NCBI GenBank assembly: GCA_022710725.1
Contig: JAKLGK010000002.1
Coordinates: 392,420 to 456,419, forward strand
Origin: Verrucomicrobiota bacterium
Lineage (GTDB): Bacteria > Verrucomicrobiota > Kiritimatiellia > CAIQIC01 > JAGNIJ01
Reading direction: 5' to 3'
Length of the DNA stretch: 64,000 bases
Shown here: positions 54,259 to 63,168 of the stretch, in pieces
Layout: each line of letters begins with the position of its first letter
Numbering within the stretch: position 1 is the first letter of the stretch
Program-made: the position numbers and the translations under genes
The notes under the pieces: model-generated
Told to the model about the DNA's origin: nothing
Seen by the model: the letters and a program-made list of their open reading frames with translations, nothing else
The model's database searches: none

Positions 54259-55220
54259 ACCAGCTTTCATTCAGTGGCGAGTGGAATCCGGAGGGTGCCT
54301 TCTGGAAGAATAATGTGGTGTTTTTCGCCAACGAAGACAGATTCGAGGCCAGCCACTATTCCGAGCCCCTGACGATCTTTGCCCAAGGCTGGAGTGATCC
54401 GGCCGGGATCAAGGCAATCCTCGACTTCGTCGCCCCAGAGGTCCCCGCGCCGCGCCGCTTCGATTTCAAGCGGCCCGCGTCGAACGCAGAGGCGTTTGCG
54501 ATCGAAGATAACGATATCCGGGCCATCGGAAGCGGATTCAAGACGGTCGATTTTACGAGCGAATCGCAAGAAAGCATGACCCTCAACAAGGGGCTGTGCG
54601 TTCGGCTCGATGACGATGTCCTGGCGGATAATCCGCAATATGAAGAGATCTACGTCGGGGCACTACTGTCACTGCTCTATCGCATGGAGTTCAAGCGAGC
54701 TGTCACGGCGCTGGAATCCATCGCGACGGCTGCAAGCAAGACATGGAATTCGGCGGCATCTCCAGACGATGATGTCGCTGAAATGCTCTCCGCGGCGGAG
54801 GATGCGTCTGGGCTTGCGAATAATCGACTCCTGTATGGCCAACTGGCGTTCCGCACCCGCTGCGCGTGCCTGCGCGTGGCGTCGGATGGCAAGGCGGCGA
54901 TGGGGGCGGGCGGCCTCGACCAGCTTGCGCTTACGCTGGGTGTGAGCGGCATTCGGGTGAGTGGACACAGATACCAGGAAACGGCCACGACAAAGGGTCG
55001 AATCGTTCCGTCGGCGGCATTTTCTTTTTACGGCAGTTCCGAAAACCTGCTCGATGATCCGACTCACATTAAACGCTTTATCACTCCGATCGAGAAGGGG
55101 CAGACCGTGCGGGTCTTTCGCGAGCGGATCGGTGTGAAAGTTGTCGAGCTCGGGATCGAATTCTATTCAAGGATCGTGGCCGCTTCGACTGTTGGCGCCC
55201 GAGTTCTGAACATTGTTTGA
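54255..55220 (+). CDS. Probable HK97-fold major capsid protein
   Basis: 321 residues. The layout follows phage coat proteins: an N-terminal arm (SFSGEWNPEGAFWKN), a beta stretch (RFDFKRPASNAEAF, IGSGFKTVDFTSES), a KGLCVRLDDDVLADNPQYEEIYVGALL segment into a long spine helix (LYRMEFKRAVTALESIATAA), then SPDDDVAEMLSAAED ... NRLLYGQLAFRTR, a Gly-rich turn and GGLDQLALTLGVSGIRVSG, and a final GQTVRVFRERIGVKVVELGIEFYS strand pair. This order (spine helix, D...L..A..NR...G..A...R, LA..LGV..V.V) is that of HK97-like coat proteins annotated in many prophages. No protease is adjacent. The assignment is by pattern, not by alignment. Confidence 0.6.
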   Translation: MNQLSFSGEWNPEGAFWKNNVVFFANEDRFEASHYSEPLTIFAQGWSDPAGIKAILDFVAPEVPAPRRFDFKRPASNAEAFAIEDNDIRAIGSGFKTVDFTSESQESMTLNKGLCVRLDDDVLADNPQYEEIYVGALLSLLYRMEFKRAVTALESIATAASKTWNSAASPDDDVAEMLSAAEDASGLANNRLLYGQLAFRTRCACLRVASDGKAAMGAGGLDQLALTLGVSGIRVSGHRYQETATTKGRIVPSAAFSFYGSSENLLDDPTHIKRFITPIEKGQTVRVFRERIGVKVVELGIEFYSRIVAASTVGARVLNIV

Positions 55221-55686
55221 GAATCCGGTGATCCGAGCGATTACAGATCCTCTGATTTACGAGTGCCTGGGGCCGGTTCGTCCCCTCCTTCGGAGGCACT
55301 CCCGGGCGGGGGGCCGGCGGTTAAAACCCGCCGCCCCCTTAACGGAGAACATTCGTAGGGGCGATGATGAAATTCAAAGCCCAAGGGAGCGTTGGTGCGG
55401 GCCGCGCGGGGATTTGGTCATCCGCGCAGATTTTGCTGTTTCCGGCGCGATTCATTGCACCCCGCGCGGCCCGCGATTCACTGACAGCAGACACGATAGG
55501 AACCAAAGGAGAGCGTGCGGCATGAAAACAAGCAACCCAGGACGGAGCAGGAAAGCGTCAAGCGGGCGGTGTGGCCAGGGTTCACTTCAGCTCCCTGCCT
55601 TTCGGCTTTGGCGACATCGGCGCTCGAAGCGTCATGCCGCCCGCTCCTGTTGCGGGAAGTGCGGAAAACAAGAAGGAGAAGACCGC
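55221..55686 (+). other. Inverted-repeat-rich, probably non-coding region
   Basis: Four stems can be drawn: GAGTGCCT (55261-55268)/AGGCACTC (55294-55301); a GGCGG/CCGCC stem around TTAAAA (about 55315-55333); the perfect 15-bp pair GCGGGCCGCGCGGGG (55397-55411)/CCCCGCGCGGCCCGC (55460-55474); and AGCGGGCGGTGTG (55561-55573)/CATGCCGCCCGCT (55633-55645), the last containing G-U pairs that suggest RNA. A frame from ATG 55522 (AAAGGAGAG upstream) runs into the ribbon-helix-helix gene and could extend it by 55 residues with low-complexity content. I favour a structured RNA or regulatory site. Confidence 0.45.
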
Positions 55687-55890
55687 GTGAAGAAACAAGT
55701 ACAGCAGCAGAACATGAAATATTCACCGTCGGCAAAGCGGGTCGTTGTATTCAAACTGCCGGCGGACCTGCGCAGACAGGTTGACCGCCGCGCCAAAAAA
55801 GCCGGAGTGAGCCGCGCGGAGTACGTGCGGCGTGTGATCGCCGCGGAACTCAAGACGGCGTCTCTGCAACCCGCGCGGGGTGAGTCATGA
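55687..55890 (+). CDS. Ribbon-helix-helix (CopG/Arc-type) DNA-binding protein
   Basis: 67 residues from GTG 55687, which has an AAGGAG site 9 bases upstream; an alternative ATG at 55522 is in frame. Ribbon-helix-helix signature: RVVVFKLPADLRRQVDRRAKKAGVSRAEYVRRVIAAEL, i.e. one beta strand, helix, turn GVS and second helix. Such proteins dimerise and repress promoters. Stop overlaps the next start (ATGA at 55887). Confidence 0.75.
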   Translation: MKKQVQQQNMKYSPSAKRVVVFKLPADLRRQVDRRAKKAGVSRAEYVRRVIAAELKTASLQPARGES

Positions 55891-56225
55891 AGCGCGCAGG
55901 CGGCCAGCGGGCAAAAAACCCCGGGCTCACTGCCCACTGGACGGCACTCATTGAATCGGCCAAAGCAGAGGGGAAAGCTCCGGCGCGATTCGACTACGAT
56001 GAGCAGCCGTTAAAAAATTCGCCGGAGGCGGCAGCAACCCTTTTATCCGATCTCTATGAACGCATTCTGGAGATGGATTTCGAGAACGCCATCGCCGAAT
56101 TTTACGGGCTGTATCAACTCATTCGCCACAACCCGCATTTCAAGCCGGAGGTGGAGGCTATTCATTCGATGATCTGTGCTGAAGGCGTCCTGAATCAATT
56201 CTCGGCCAAGGTCCGAGGACTGTAA
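55887..56225 (+). CDS. Small helical protein of unknown function
   Basis: 112 residues, acidic in the middle, alpha-helical (SPEAAATLLSDLYERILEMDFENAIAEFYGLYQLIRHNPHFKPEVEAIHSMI). No motif recognised. Co-translated with the ribbon-helix-helix gene upstream and 13 bases before the next gene, so part of the rightward unit of the element. Confidence 0.65.
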   Translation: MKRAGGQRAKNPGLTAHWTALIESAKAEGKAPARFDYDEQPLKNSPEAAATLLSDLYERILEMDFENAIAEFYGLYQLIRHNPHFKPEVEAIHSMICAEGVLNQFSAKVRGL

Positions 56226-56238
56226 ATTCTGGAACATT

Positions 56239-56775
56239 ATGAAGGCTCAATCCTGGAGAAATCGCCGCCTGAAGCTGATCGAGCGGGCCATGTTCCGCCT
56301 GGCGGCGCTGAACGCGGCCGGCGTGAACCTCCGGACGGCCGCCCGCCGTGTGGCCAGGGAGTTCAACGGCCGCGACCTGGGGAGCGGCCATCCGCTGCCG
56401 TGTAGCACCAGCACGGTTATCCGCTGGTTCTATCGCTGGCGCTTCTCGCAGAAGAATATCCGGGCCCTCGATTACATGCCGAAGGGTCGCTTTGTCTCGA
56501 AGGTCGGGCCGACGGTCATGAACGGGCTTGTCCAATTCATCGTTGATTGCGGCTTGCCCGTGGCCAGGGCCTTCTCCGTCGCCGGGGGCAAGAGGAAGCT
56601 CAAGATGTCCCTCGGGACCGTGTACCGCCATCTTGGGCCGGATCTCGTGAGGCTGATTCGGCAGAACCACGAGCAGCTCATGCAGCAGCGGAGCCTTCAG
56701 ACGGCGCTCTACGAGGCCGTTGCGGCACGGAACCGCGTAAAATGGGCTCTGCGGCCCGAGGGGTGCGGCGAGTGA
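56239..56775 (+). CDS. Basic DNA-binding protein with transposase-type helix-turn-helix
   Basis: 178 residues, strongly basic. NLRTAARRVAREFNG ... CSTSTVIRWFYRWRF resembles the helix-turn-helix used by integrase-superfamily transposases to read element ends, and a second TvYRhL-type helix pair (KLKMSLGTVYRHLGPDL) follows. It stands just upstream of the transposase operon core. It may be a detached end-binding subunit or an activator. Its stop overlaps the GTG start of the next gene (GTGA at 56772). Confidence 0.6.
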   Translation: MKAQSWRNRRLKLIERAMFRLAALNAAGVNLRTAARRVAREFNGRDLGSGHPLPCSTSTVIRWFYRWRFSQKNIRALDYMPKGRFVSKVGPTVMNGLVQFIVDCGLPVARAFSVAGGKRKLKMSLGTVYRHLGPDLVRLIRQNHEQLMQQRSLQTALYEAVAARNRVKWALRPEGCGE

Positions 56776-57233
56776 CCAGGACAGGACCAGAGCCCGATCG
56801 CCCCGCTGCAGAGCATGGAACGCGGCCTGCAGAGACGATACAGGGCAAAGGCATTCAGGATTGGATGCACCTGGCAAAGCGCCATGGACTGCCGGCGGCT
56901 GAAATCGGGGTGCACGCGACAAAGTGCGAAATTGGCGCCATGCGCCAAGGCGAAAGATCTCCTGTCTCTTCCCCGGTTCCCAGAGCGGCGCCGCCGAGCG
57001 ACCACGGAAAGAGGCTCGCAGGCGGACTGCCAGAGAATCGGGAACGATTGCGGGTTGATGAAGTCGCCCAATATCTCGATTGCACGCCCGAGCACGTTTA
57101 CAACCTGATCCACGACGGAACCCTGATCGCCCAGGATATCAACATTGTCGAGGGAGGGCGGACGATCTGGAGGGTATCGAAGAGCAGCCTTCTGGATTTC
57201 ATGAAAAGGCGGGTGTCGGGCTTGAAGTCATGA
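56772..57233 (+). CDS. Excisionase/MerR-type (HTH_17) DNA-binding protein
   Basis: 153 residues from GTG 56772, preceded by GAGGGG. The first 95 residues are low-complexity and Arg/Pro-rich; the C-terminal part is a clear winged helix of the excisionase type: LRVDEVAQYLDCTPEHVYNLIHDGTLIAQDINIVEGGRTIWRVSKSSLLDFMKRR. These domains bind specific DNA sites and often control integration or transposition. Its stop overlaps the transposase start (ATGA at 57230), so the two proteins are made together. Confidence 0.75.
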   Translation: MTRTGPEPDRPAAEHGTRPAETIQGKGIQDWMHLAKRHGLPAAEIGVHATKCEIGAMRQGERSPVSSPVPRAAPPSDHGKRLAGGLPENRERLRVDEVAQYLDCTPEHVYNLIHDGTLIAQDINIVEGGRTIWRVSKSSLLDFMKRRVSGLKS

Positions 57234-59692
57234 CTGAATCCGAACAGATTCCGAGTCCGGGAGCCCGCCAGGTTTTCCCCGCCTCCCGAATTGCTTTGGC
57301 GCTTCGGATGTCGAAACGCGGTGTGTTGATGGCGCTGCGGGATATCAGGCCTTCAGGTTCCGTCCTGGTTCAAGGGAATCAGGCTTGTGCCTGGTCAGTG
57401 CCGGAGCTCCCTGCAGCCATGCGGGCCGCCGTGGAAGCCGAAGCCCAGAAGCGCGGCTATCGCAACACCGAGCACTTGTTGACCAGCCCGCCGGATCAGT
57501 GGCGGCCCGAAATACCCGTCTCTGAAATTCGGCCATTGCATCTTGAGAAGGCGGCCAAACTACAGAGGGCTTTCGCGGGTACACTTGTCAGGATGAACGA
57601 CATCTCCCTGGCCTCGGGAGAGATTGAGCGGGCAGGCCTGGCGGAATACAGGGCCGTATTCGGGCAGGCCATTTCGGCTCGCCACTGGCGGCGATTGCTG
57701 GAACGGATCCTTGAAAGGGACGGAGGAGCGGAAGACTTCTCTCGCCTGGAAATCTACCTGGATGAATCGGCGTTTAACAAGCCGGCGCCCAGCGTGCCCA
57801 CGCCGTCGGCCGATCAGGTCGACGAACATCTAAGGCCCTTGAAGGAAATAATCGCTTCATTCGCGGATCCGTTCAAACCGTCCACTCGGGAAAAGGACTA
57901 TCTCTGGATCCATTCGATTGAAACGCTGGATTTCATGACGCAGGAAGGACTTTCACGGAAACAGGCGAAGACGGCGGTTCTGGCCTTCCTGGTGAATCGT
58001 GCGCCCTTCCTGGCCGCGAACTCCATCGCGCTGAAGTGGGCATTCGAACGGAAGTTCCGCGCGTGGGTCAAGGCCGGGCGGGTGCTGTCCGCCATAACGG
58101 ACAAGCGGAGCACTCAATCAGGAAACCGACGCTCGCCAGCCCTTTCCGAGGCCGATAAGCTGGCGCTGGAGGCGCGGAGCCTTCTCTGCGGCGGCCGGAT
58201 CGCGCAGGCATGGAGAGAGCTTCTTCGCGAAGGCAAGTTGAGCAGAGAAATCACGGAATATTATCGCGCGAACCCGAGCAGGAAATCCTACGTCCCGTTG
58301 AAGGTTCTCGGCGCCGTGAAGCATGAAGTGAAGATGCTCGACGATATTCACCACGGGCCAAAACGCGCGCGGTTGAACGGTGCTTACATCGAGAGAGATC
58401 CATCGGGAGAGTTCTCTGGAGACTGGCAGCAGGGTGACGATCTGACGGCCTGCGTCTACTATTTCGATCAGGGTGAGGAGGGGTTGCAGATAGTCAGATC
58501 CCAGGTGTTGCTCATGATCGATGTCCGTTCGCTTTATGCCCTGGGCTTCGTCCTCACGGGAACGCCATCTTATAGCGCTTTTCACATACGAAACCTGATC
58601 TCCTGCGTTCATGACCAATATGGATTGCCGCGCCGCGGCTGGTACTTCGAAAATGGCAGTTGGCGAGCGCGGATCGTAACGGGCAGAAAAGATGAGGTCG
58701 GCTGGGCAGAAACAGAAATGGGGCTGCGCGGTCTGGGCCTGGAGTTCCGTCACGCCCGGCTTGCTCGGGCCAAGGTCGTCGAGAATGTCATGGGGGCGAT
58801 TCAAAATCGCATGGAAGGGGAGCCTGGTTATTGCGGCCGTATCGAGCGCCTGGACGGATTCGAGCGGATGGAACAGCATAAGCGTCTTGTGTTATCCGGC
58901 AAGGCGGCCCCTGAAGAGTTTTTCATGTCCCGCGCGGAATGGTTTCAGCGCCTCGATGCCATCCTTCGCGATTACAACAGCGATCCACAACAAGGGAAAT
59001 ACTGCCAGGGCCTATCTCCCAGGGATGCCTATGAGCGGTTTTCTGGTCCGGCTGGCCTCGTGAGGCTGCCGCAGAATTGCAGATATTTGCTCGCGAATCA
59101 CCGTATCAAGGTTCAGGTAGGCAGAAACGGAATTTGCTTTCGCCACGGGAAGCAGTCCTATGCCTATCGGAACGAACAGACCGGAGCCTTGAAGGGGCGG
59201 ACGGTTCTGGCCTGGTTCAATCCGGAGTTCCCCGAGATCCTGCATGTTACGGATGTGAAGTTCGGATCCGCTTTTTCGGTCGAACGAGTCCACCCGATCC
59301 CGGCCATGAGCGCCACGGACGAAGATATCTCCGCGGCCCTCGCGAAAAACGCGCAGCACGATGCCTATGCCAAGGCGCTCTATAAGGCCATTGTGCCGGA
59401 ATTTTCCGATCATTTCATGCGCCGCAGGTTCAAGCCTGTTCTGGTGGATCGGCCAGAGTACTCCGCCCTGGGCGAAGCCATGAAGCAGAATCAGGAGCGC
59501 ATGGTCAACGCGACCAGAAAACATGAGCGCCTCGATAGCGACGTGCTGCAGAAAGCCCGAAGGCTTGGCTTCTCAGCCTATGGTATGGCCCGCGATCCTG
59601 AACGGGCAAGCCGCGGGCTCGATCTCATGGAAGCGGCCGAACGCCTCCATGCGGGTGCTTCCAGGCGCCAGGATGCCGAGGTTGAATCATGA
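57230..59692 (+). CDS. MuA-like DDE transposase of the element
   Basis: 820 residues. The N-terminus has a Mu-type wHTH (FPASRIALALRMSKRGVLMALRD, then ACAWSVPELPAAMRAAVEA), followed by helical end-binding domains and an integrase-core. Catalytic positions: Asp403/404 in QQGDDLTACVYYFD, Glu474 in RRGWYFENGSW where MuA/TnsB have Asp, and Glu518 in AKVVENVMGAIQN. The segment LLMIDVRSLYALGFVL follows the first Asp as in MuA. A Mu C-terminal-like beta barrel (HRIKVQVGRNGICFRHGKQSY) and a basic tail, which in MuA contacts MuB, complete the protein. Start overlaps the HTH_17 gene; the stop overlaps the ATPase start (ATGA at 59689). Confidence 0.88.
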   Translation: MTESEQIPSPGARQVFPASRIALALRMSKRGVLMALRDIRPSGSVLVQGNQACAWSVPELPAAMRAAVEAEAQKRGYRNTEHLLTSPPDQWRPEIPVSEIRPLHLEKAAKLQRAFAGTLVRMNDISLASGEIERAGLAEYRAVFGQAISARHWRRLLERILERDGGAEDFSRLEIYLDESAFNKPAPSVPTPSADQVDEHLRPLKEIIASFADPFKPSTREKDYLWIHSIETLDFMTQEGLSRKQAKTAVLAFLVNRAPFLAANSIALKWAFERKFRAWVKAGRVLSAITDKRSTQSGNRRSPALSEADKLALEARSLLCGGRIAQAWRELLREGKLSREITEYYRANPSRKSYVPLKVLGAVKHEVKMLDDIHHGPKRARLNGAYIERDPSGEFSGDWQQGDDLTACVYYFDQGEEGLQIVRSQVLLMIDVRSLYALGFVLTGTPSYSAFHIRNLISCVHDQYGLPRRGWYFENGSWRARIVTGRKDEVGWAETEMGLRGLGLEFRHARLARAKVVENVMGAIQNRMEGEPGYCGRIERLDGFERMEQHKRLVLSGKAAPEEFFMSRAEWFQRLDAILRDYNSDPQQGKYCQGLSPRDAYERFSGPAGLVRLPQNCRYLLANHRIKVQVGRNGICFRHGKQSYAYRNEQTGALKGRTVLAWFNPEFPEILHVTDVKFGSAFSVERVHPIPAMSATDEDISAALAKNAQHDAYAKALYKAIVPEFSDHFMRRRFKPVLVDRPEYSALGEAMKQNQERMVNATRKHERLDSDVLQKARRLGFSAYGMARDPERASRGLDLMEAAERLHAGASRRQDAEVES

Positions 59693-61302
59693 GCAACACC
59701 CGGCACGCCAAAGATCCGACCGTCTACCACCAGCACCGATTCATGTCGGATCCCCTCCTGGCCGAGCAGCGCGGCTTGCTCGGCAACCTGGTCGCCGAGC
59801 GGGCCGCGCTTTTGTTGTCTCGGTCGAAACGGGAACTCATTTTCTTCCTGCAGGGCGAATCTCTTAAACCGGGCGGCCTGAAAAGGGTTGCCCAAGAAAT
59901 AGTGACCATGTTCCCCGAACGGCTTGGGACCCCTACAATGCACAGGGTAGGGAATAGTAGGGCTGCCGTCTATGGCGCGAAAGAGGCGCAGGCAATTGAA
60001 GATGAGCTATGCGACACGACGGCTGCGGACCGGGCCCTTCGTGAGTTGTTCGATCATGACGAAAAAACGACCAGGCGGCTGACGCGGAATGAATGTCTTA
60101 CGGAATGCAGAAGCGCCGCGGAAAGGCTTGATTCCTTTCTTGCCGACTTGTGCCTGAATCCTCGTCTCTCTTTTCACACGCCGGGGGAAGATCCCGCGCT
60201 GCATGAGTTCGAAGAGGAGGAGGCCGAAAAATCGCTGCGGGAAACCAGCGGATACAGCCGGGCCGCTTCAGTGCCGTATTTCCGCGACATCATCGGGGCC
60301 TTGTTCGAGTACCAGTCCAGAAAACAAAAAGAGGCCGCGGCCGGATTGGTAGAGACCTCGATTTCCAGGACGATCTTCGAGGCCATGGATTTCGCGGCTG
60401 ATTCTCGGGGGCTGGTTGTGATCAACGGAAACGCCAGAATAGGGAAGAGCACGGCGGCGGCCGCCTGGTGTGATCTGAACGCCGGGCGTGCCCGTTACGT
60501 GTCCCTGGTGGATGTGCCCGATGATGCCAGCTTCCTGCGGCCGATTGCCCGGGCCTTGGGCCTGGCGCACTCCTACACCCGCAAGGCGGCGCAGATGCGG
60601 GAGAGAATAGCCGATACCCTCAAGAAGAGCGGGCTTGTTCTTGTTCTGGATGAGGCTCACTACCTGTATCCCGACAGCCTGCGACCCACAGCCCTTCCGC
60701 GTCGCATGAACTGGATCATGACGGCGCTTTGTAACTACAGCGTTCCGGTTGTCATGGTCTGCACGCCGCAGTTTATCGCGAATCAGAAGCGGGTGGAGAA
60801 GTTTACCGGCTGGACATCGGAACAGTTCAAAGGGCGAATCAAGCGCTTCGTGGATCTACCCGGTGAACTCCAAAGCAAGGATCTTGAGACCATCGCTCGG
60901 TTCCATTTGCCTGAAGCCGACAAGGCGACGATCCTTTACCTGGCCGGATACGCCACATCCGTTCAAACGTATGTGGCGGGCATGGTCAACGCCATTGCCG
61001 AAGCTCGTTACCGATCTCGGCTCCGGGGCTGTGAAAAGATCACATACGCGGACATCAAGGCCGTGATCAAAGAATCCGCACTCACGAGCACGACCGCCTT
61101 GTGTAAGGCATTTGAAGATCGGCGCCCCCGTCCATCTCGAACATTGCTGGCGCAGGGCAGGGGTATGGAACCGTCCATGCAACACTCCGGCAGGGATGCT
61201 GAAACATCGTTTCAAAAGGCCCGCGTTGACCGTCCAGCATTATCACGCGCCAGGGCGGTTGGTAGCCCCCGTGAACCGGCAATGGCAATGGATAAGGCGT
61301 AA
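59689..61302 (+). CDS. MuB/TnsC/TniB-like AAA+ ATPase (target selector)
   Basis: 537 residues, longer than MuB (312) or TniB (about 300) owing to an N-terminal ~220-residue extension of unknown fold. Walker A is GNARIGKST (residues 247-255, Lys253), Walker B VLVLDEAH (Asp321, Glu322), and sensor-1-like VVMVCTPQF follows. The C-terminal helical lid and a Ser/Arg-rich tail complete it. Proteins of this class form ATP-dependent filaments on target DNA and activate the transposase. It is co-translated with the transposase, which firmly places the element in the Mu/Tn7/Tn5053 group. Confidence 0.87.
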   Translation: MSNTRHAKDPTVYHQHRFMSDPLLAEQRGLLGNLVAERAALLLSRSKRELIFFLQGESLKPGGLKRVAQEIVTMFPERLGTPTMHRVGNSRAAVYGAKEAQAIEDELCDTTAADRALRELFDHDEKTTRRLTRNECLTECRSAAERLDSFLADLCLNPRLSFHTPGEDPALHEFEEEEAEKSLRETSGYSRAASVPYFRDIIGALFEYQSRKQKEAAAGLVETSISRTIFEAMDFAADSRGLVVINGNARIGKSTAAAAWCDLNAGRARYVSLVDVPDDASFLRPIARALGLAHSYTRKAAQMRERIADTLKKSGLVLVLDEAHYLYPDSLRPTALPRRMNWIMTALCNYSVPVVMVCTPQFIANQKRVEKFTGWTSEQFKGRIKRFVDLPGELQSKDLETIARFHLPEADKATILYLAGYATSVQTYVAGMVNAIAEARYRSRLRGCEKITYADIKAVIKESALTSTTALCKAFEDRRPRPSRTLLAQGRGMEPSMQHSGRDAETSFQKARVDRPALSRARAVGSPREPAMAMDKA

Positions 61303-61305
61303 CAA

Positions 61306-63168
61306 ATGGACCAGGACAAGAAACTTACCGTTGGCATCGAAATCCCAGTCGACACCGCCGGCGCCGCCGCTGCCGAACAAGCCATCGACGGCGTCAAACA
61401 AGCTGCGCTGGAAACCGGCCGCGCCATCGAAGAGGGCCTCGGCGAAAACATGGATGCCCGGGCCGTCCGCGACCTCGCCGCTGCCGAGGCCGACGTTAAG
61501 GCCGCCACAGCAGATCTCGCGGCCCAATTCGACGCCGCGCGAACGCGCGTTGACGAACTGGCCAAGGCCCAGGACGGCCTCGCCGAGGCGTCAGACACCT
61601 CCGCCGTGTCCATCCGTAACCAAAGCCAGGCTATCGACGCAATCGTCAAAGAATTTCCCAGGCTCCAGGCCGCATTCACTAATATCTCTGCCGTCCTGGT
61701 CTCCGGCCTCGCCGGCGCCGCCGTCGGCAAAACAATCTACGACTCCATTGTCACCCCCATCTGGAATGCTATCGAAGGATCCAATAAGGCCGTATCCCAG
61801 TTTGCCCTCGAAAGCCAATCCAAGCTTAAGCAGATTGGACAAGTCGAAGTCACCTTCGACAACATCGTGGCCGCCTCCAGCAAAGCCCAGGATGAGCTCG
61901 ACAAGATGCTCGACCGCGTCCGCCAAGCCAAGGACACCGGCCGGGGCGTATCTGCTGCGCGTTCTGATACGGCGATCGCTGCGATAGAGCTTCAGCGCCA
62001 AAAGGATCTTTTGGTTGCTGGCGATAACGAAGAGCTTAAGAGTGTAATCGACACCATTGCTGGCGCCAAAAAACAGATTGAAGCGCTATCCAGGCGCGAA
62101 AGTGAAATCGCATCTGATATCACGGCAAAAGAGAAGGAACGTGAAATCCTGGTACAGCAGATTGCCGAGGAGCATAAAAAGACCCTCGAATCATCTCAAG
62201 CCGCTACCCAGGCTCTTGATCGCTACAAGAAACTAGTTGGAGAGTTAGAGGCCGGTGGCATCGGTGCAGAGCAAATATCATCTCCACGAGATCGAGATAG
62301 AGTCGGGCACAGGATCCGTGACGACTTGTCCATGGCTCACCAATTACAAGCGAGCGGGATTGACCAATCAGACGTGATCCCGCAGTTGGAGCGCCAGGAG
62401 CAACTCGTCACAGACTTCATCGGCGCGCTCGGCGCTGCAAGCAAAGCCCAACTCGAATCGACGCGCCTCGCCAAAGAATCAGCCGATACTGTTCAAAAGA
62501 AATCCGATGAGCTGAACGACGTCGTGGATCGCATTGCTGAACTCCAGGAAGGCCGCAAGCAAGTAGCCACTGAGCGCGAGACTCTTTCCGTCAAATTTGA
62601 CCCGGCCTCCAGCGGGGCTCTTAAAAACCTGGAAGACAAAATCGCAGAACTGACACGGACTATTCAAGTCGATCGCCAGGCTGTCAGCGCCGCGGTTGTA
62701 TCCGGCGATCCGGAAGCCCAGGCCCAGACCCAGGCCAAACTCAAGGCCGATACAGACCTCCTCGGCGACCTCCAGGCTAAATATAATGCGGCCGCGATCG
62801 AGATCCGCAACATTGTTTCATCCCTCGGCAAGGCCGCATCCGCCGCTGTTGCCGATATGGGCCCTGTTGTTGAAAGCGTAAATGCTGCCATGTCGGACAC
62901 CGCCTCCGCTGTCAAGGATGGCGCTGCCAAGGCCGTTCAAACTGTGCAACAGTCGGGCGACGATGTCCTTCGCGCTACCGACACAGCCACCGGACAAGTC
63001 GGCGCCGCCATACGTCATTGGGGGGAATCGGTGGTCACTACATTCGCCATGCTCAAGGATCTGGTCATGGCCCAGGCGACAGAAATATCCTCGATTCGCG
63101 CCCAGGCCGATTCAGCCAAACACGATGCATCTATTGCGCTCAGTCAAATAAGGAATGGCCGTGAATAG
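61306..63168 (+). CDS. Tape-measure-like coiled-coil protein
   Basis: 620 residues, almost entirely helical, Ala/Asp/Lys-rich, with long heptad stretches (RRESEIASDITAKEKEREIL, IAELTRTIQVDRQAV) and one hydrophobic segment (NISAVLVSGLAGAAVGKTIYDSIV, about 130-150) as seen in phage tail tape-measure proteins. The N-terminus KLTVGIEIPVDTAGAAAAEQAIDGV is a common opening for tape-measure proteins. No tail-tube, baseplate or chaperone gene is adjacent. It follows the ATPase by 3 bases. Base composition is visibly lower in G+C than the upstream genes. An alternative is a structural coiled-coil with another function. Confidence 0.55.
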   Translation: MDQDKKLTVGIEIPVDTAGAAAAEQAIDGVKQAALETGRAIEEGLGENMDARAVRDLAAAEADVKAATADLAAQFDAARTRVDELAKAQDGLAEASDTSAVSIRNQSQAIDAIVKEFPRLQAAFTNISAVLVSGLAGAAVGKTIYDSIVTPIWNAIEGSNKAVSQFALESQSKLKQIGQVEVTFDNIVAASSKAQDELDKMLDRVRQAKDTGRGVSAARSDTAIAAIELQRQKDLLVAGDNEELKSVIDTIAGAKKQIEALSRRESEIASDITAKEKEREILVQQIAEEHKKTLESSQAATQALDRYKKLVGELEAGGIGAEQISSPRDRDRVGHRIRDDLSMAHQLQASGIDQSDVIPQLERQEQLVTDFIGALGAASKAQLESTRLAKESADTVQKKSDELNDVVDRIAELQEGRKQVATERETLSVKFDPASSGALKNLEDKIAELTRTIQVDRQAVSAAVVSGDPEAQAQTQAKLKADTDLLGDLQAKYNAAAIEIRNIVSSLGKAASAAVADMGPVVESVNAAMSDTASAVKDGAAKAVQTVQQSGDDVLRATDTATGQVGAAIRHWGESVVTTFAMLKDLVMAQATEISSIRAQADSAKHDASIALSQIRNGRE

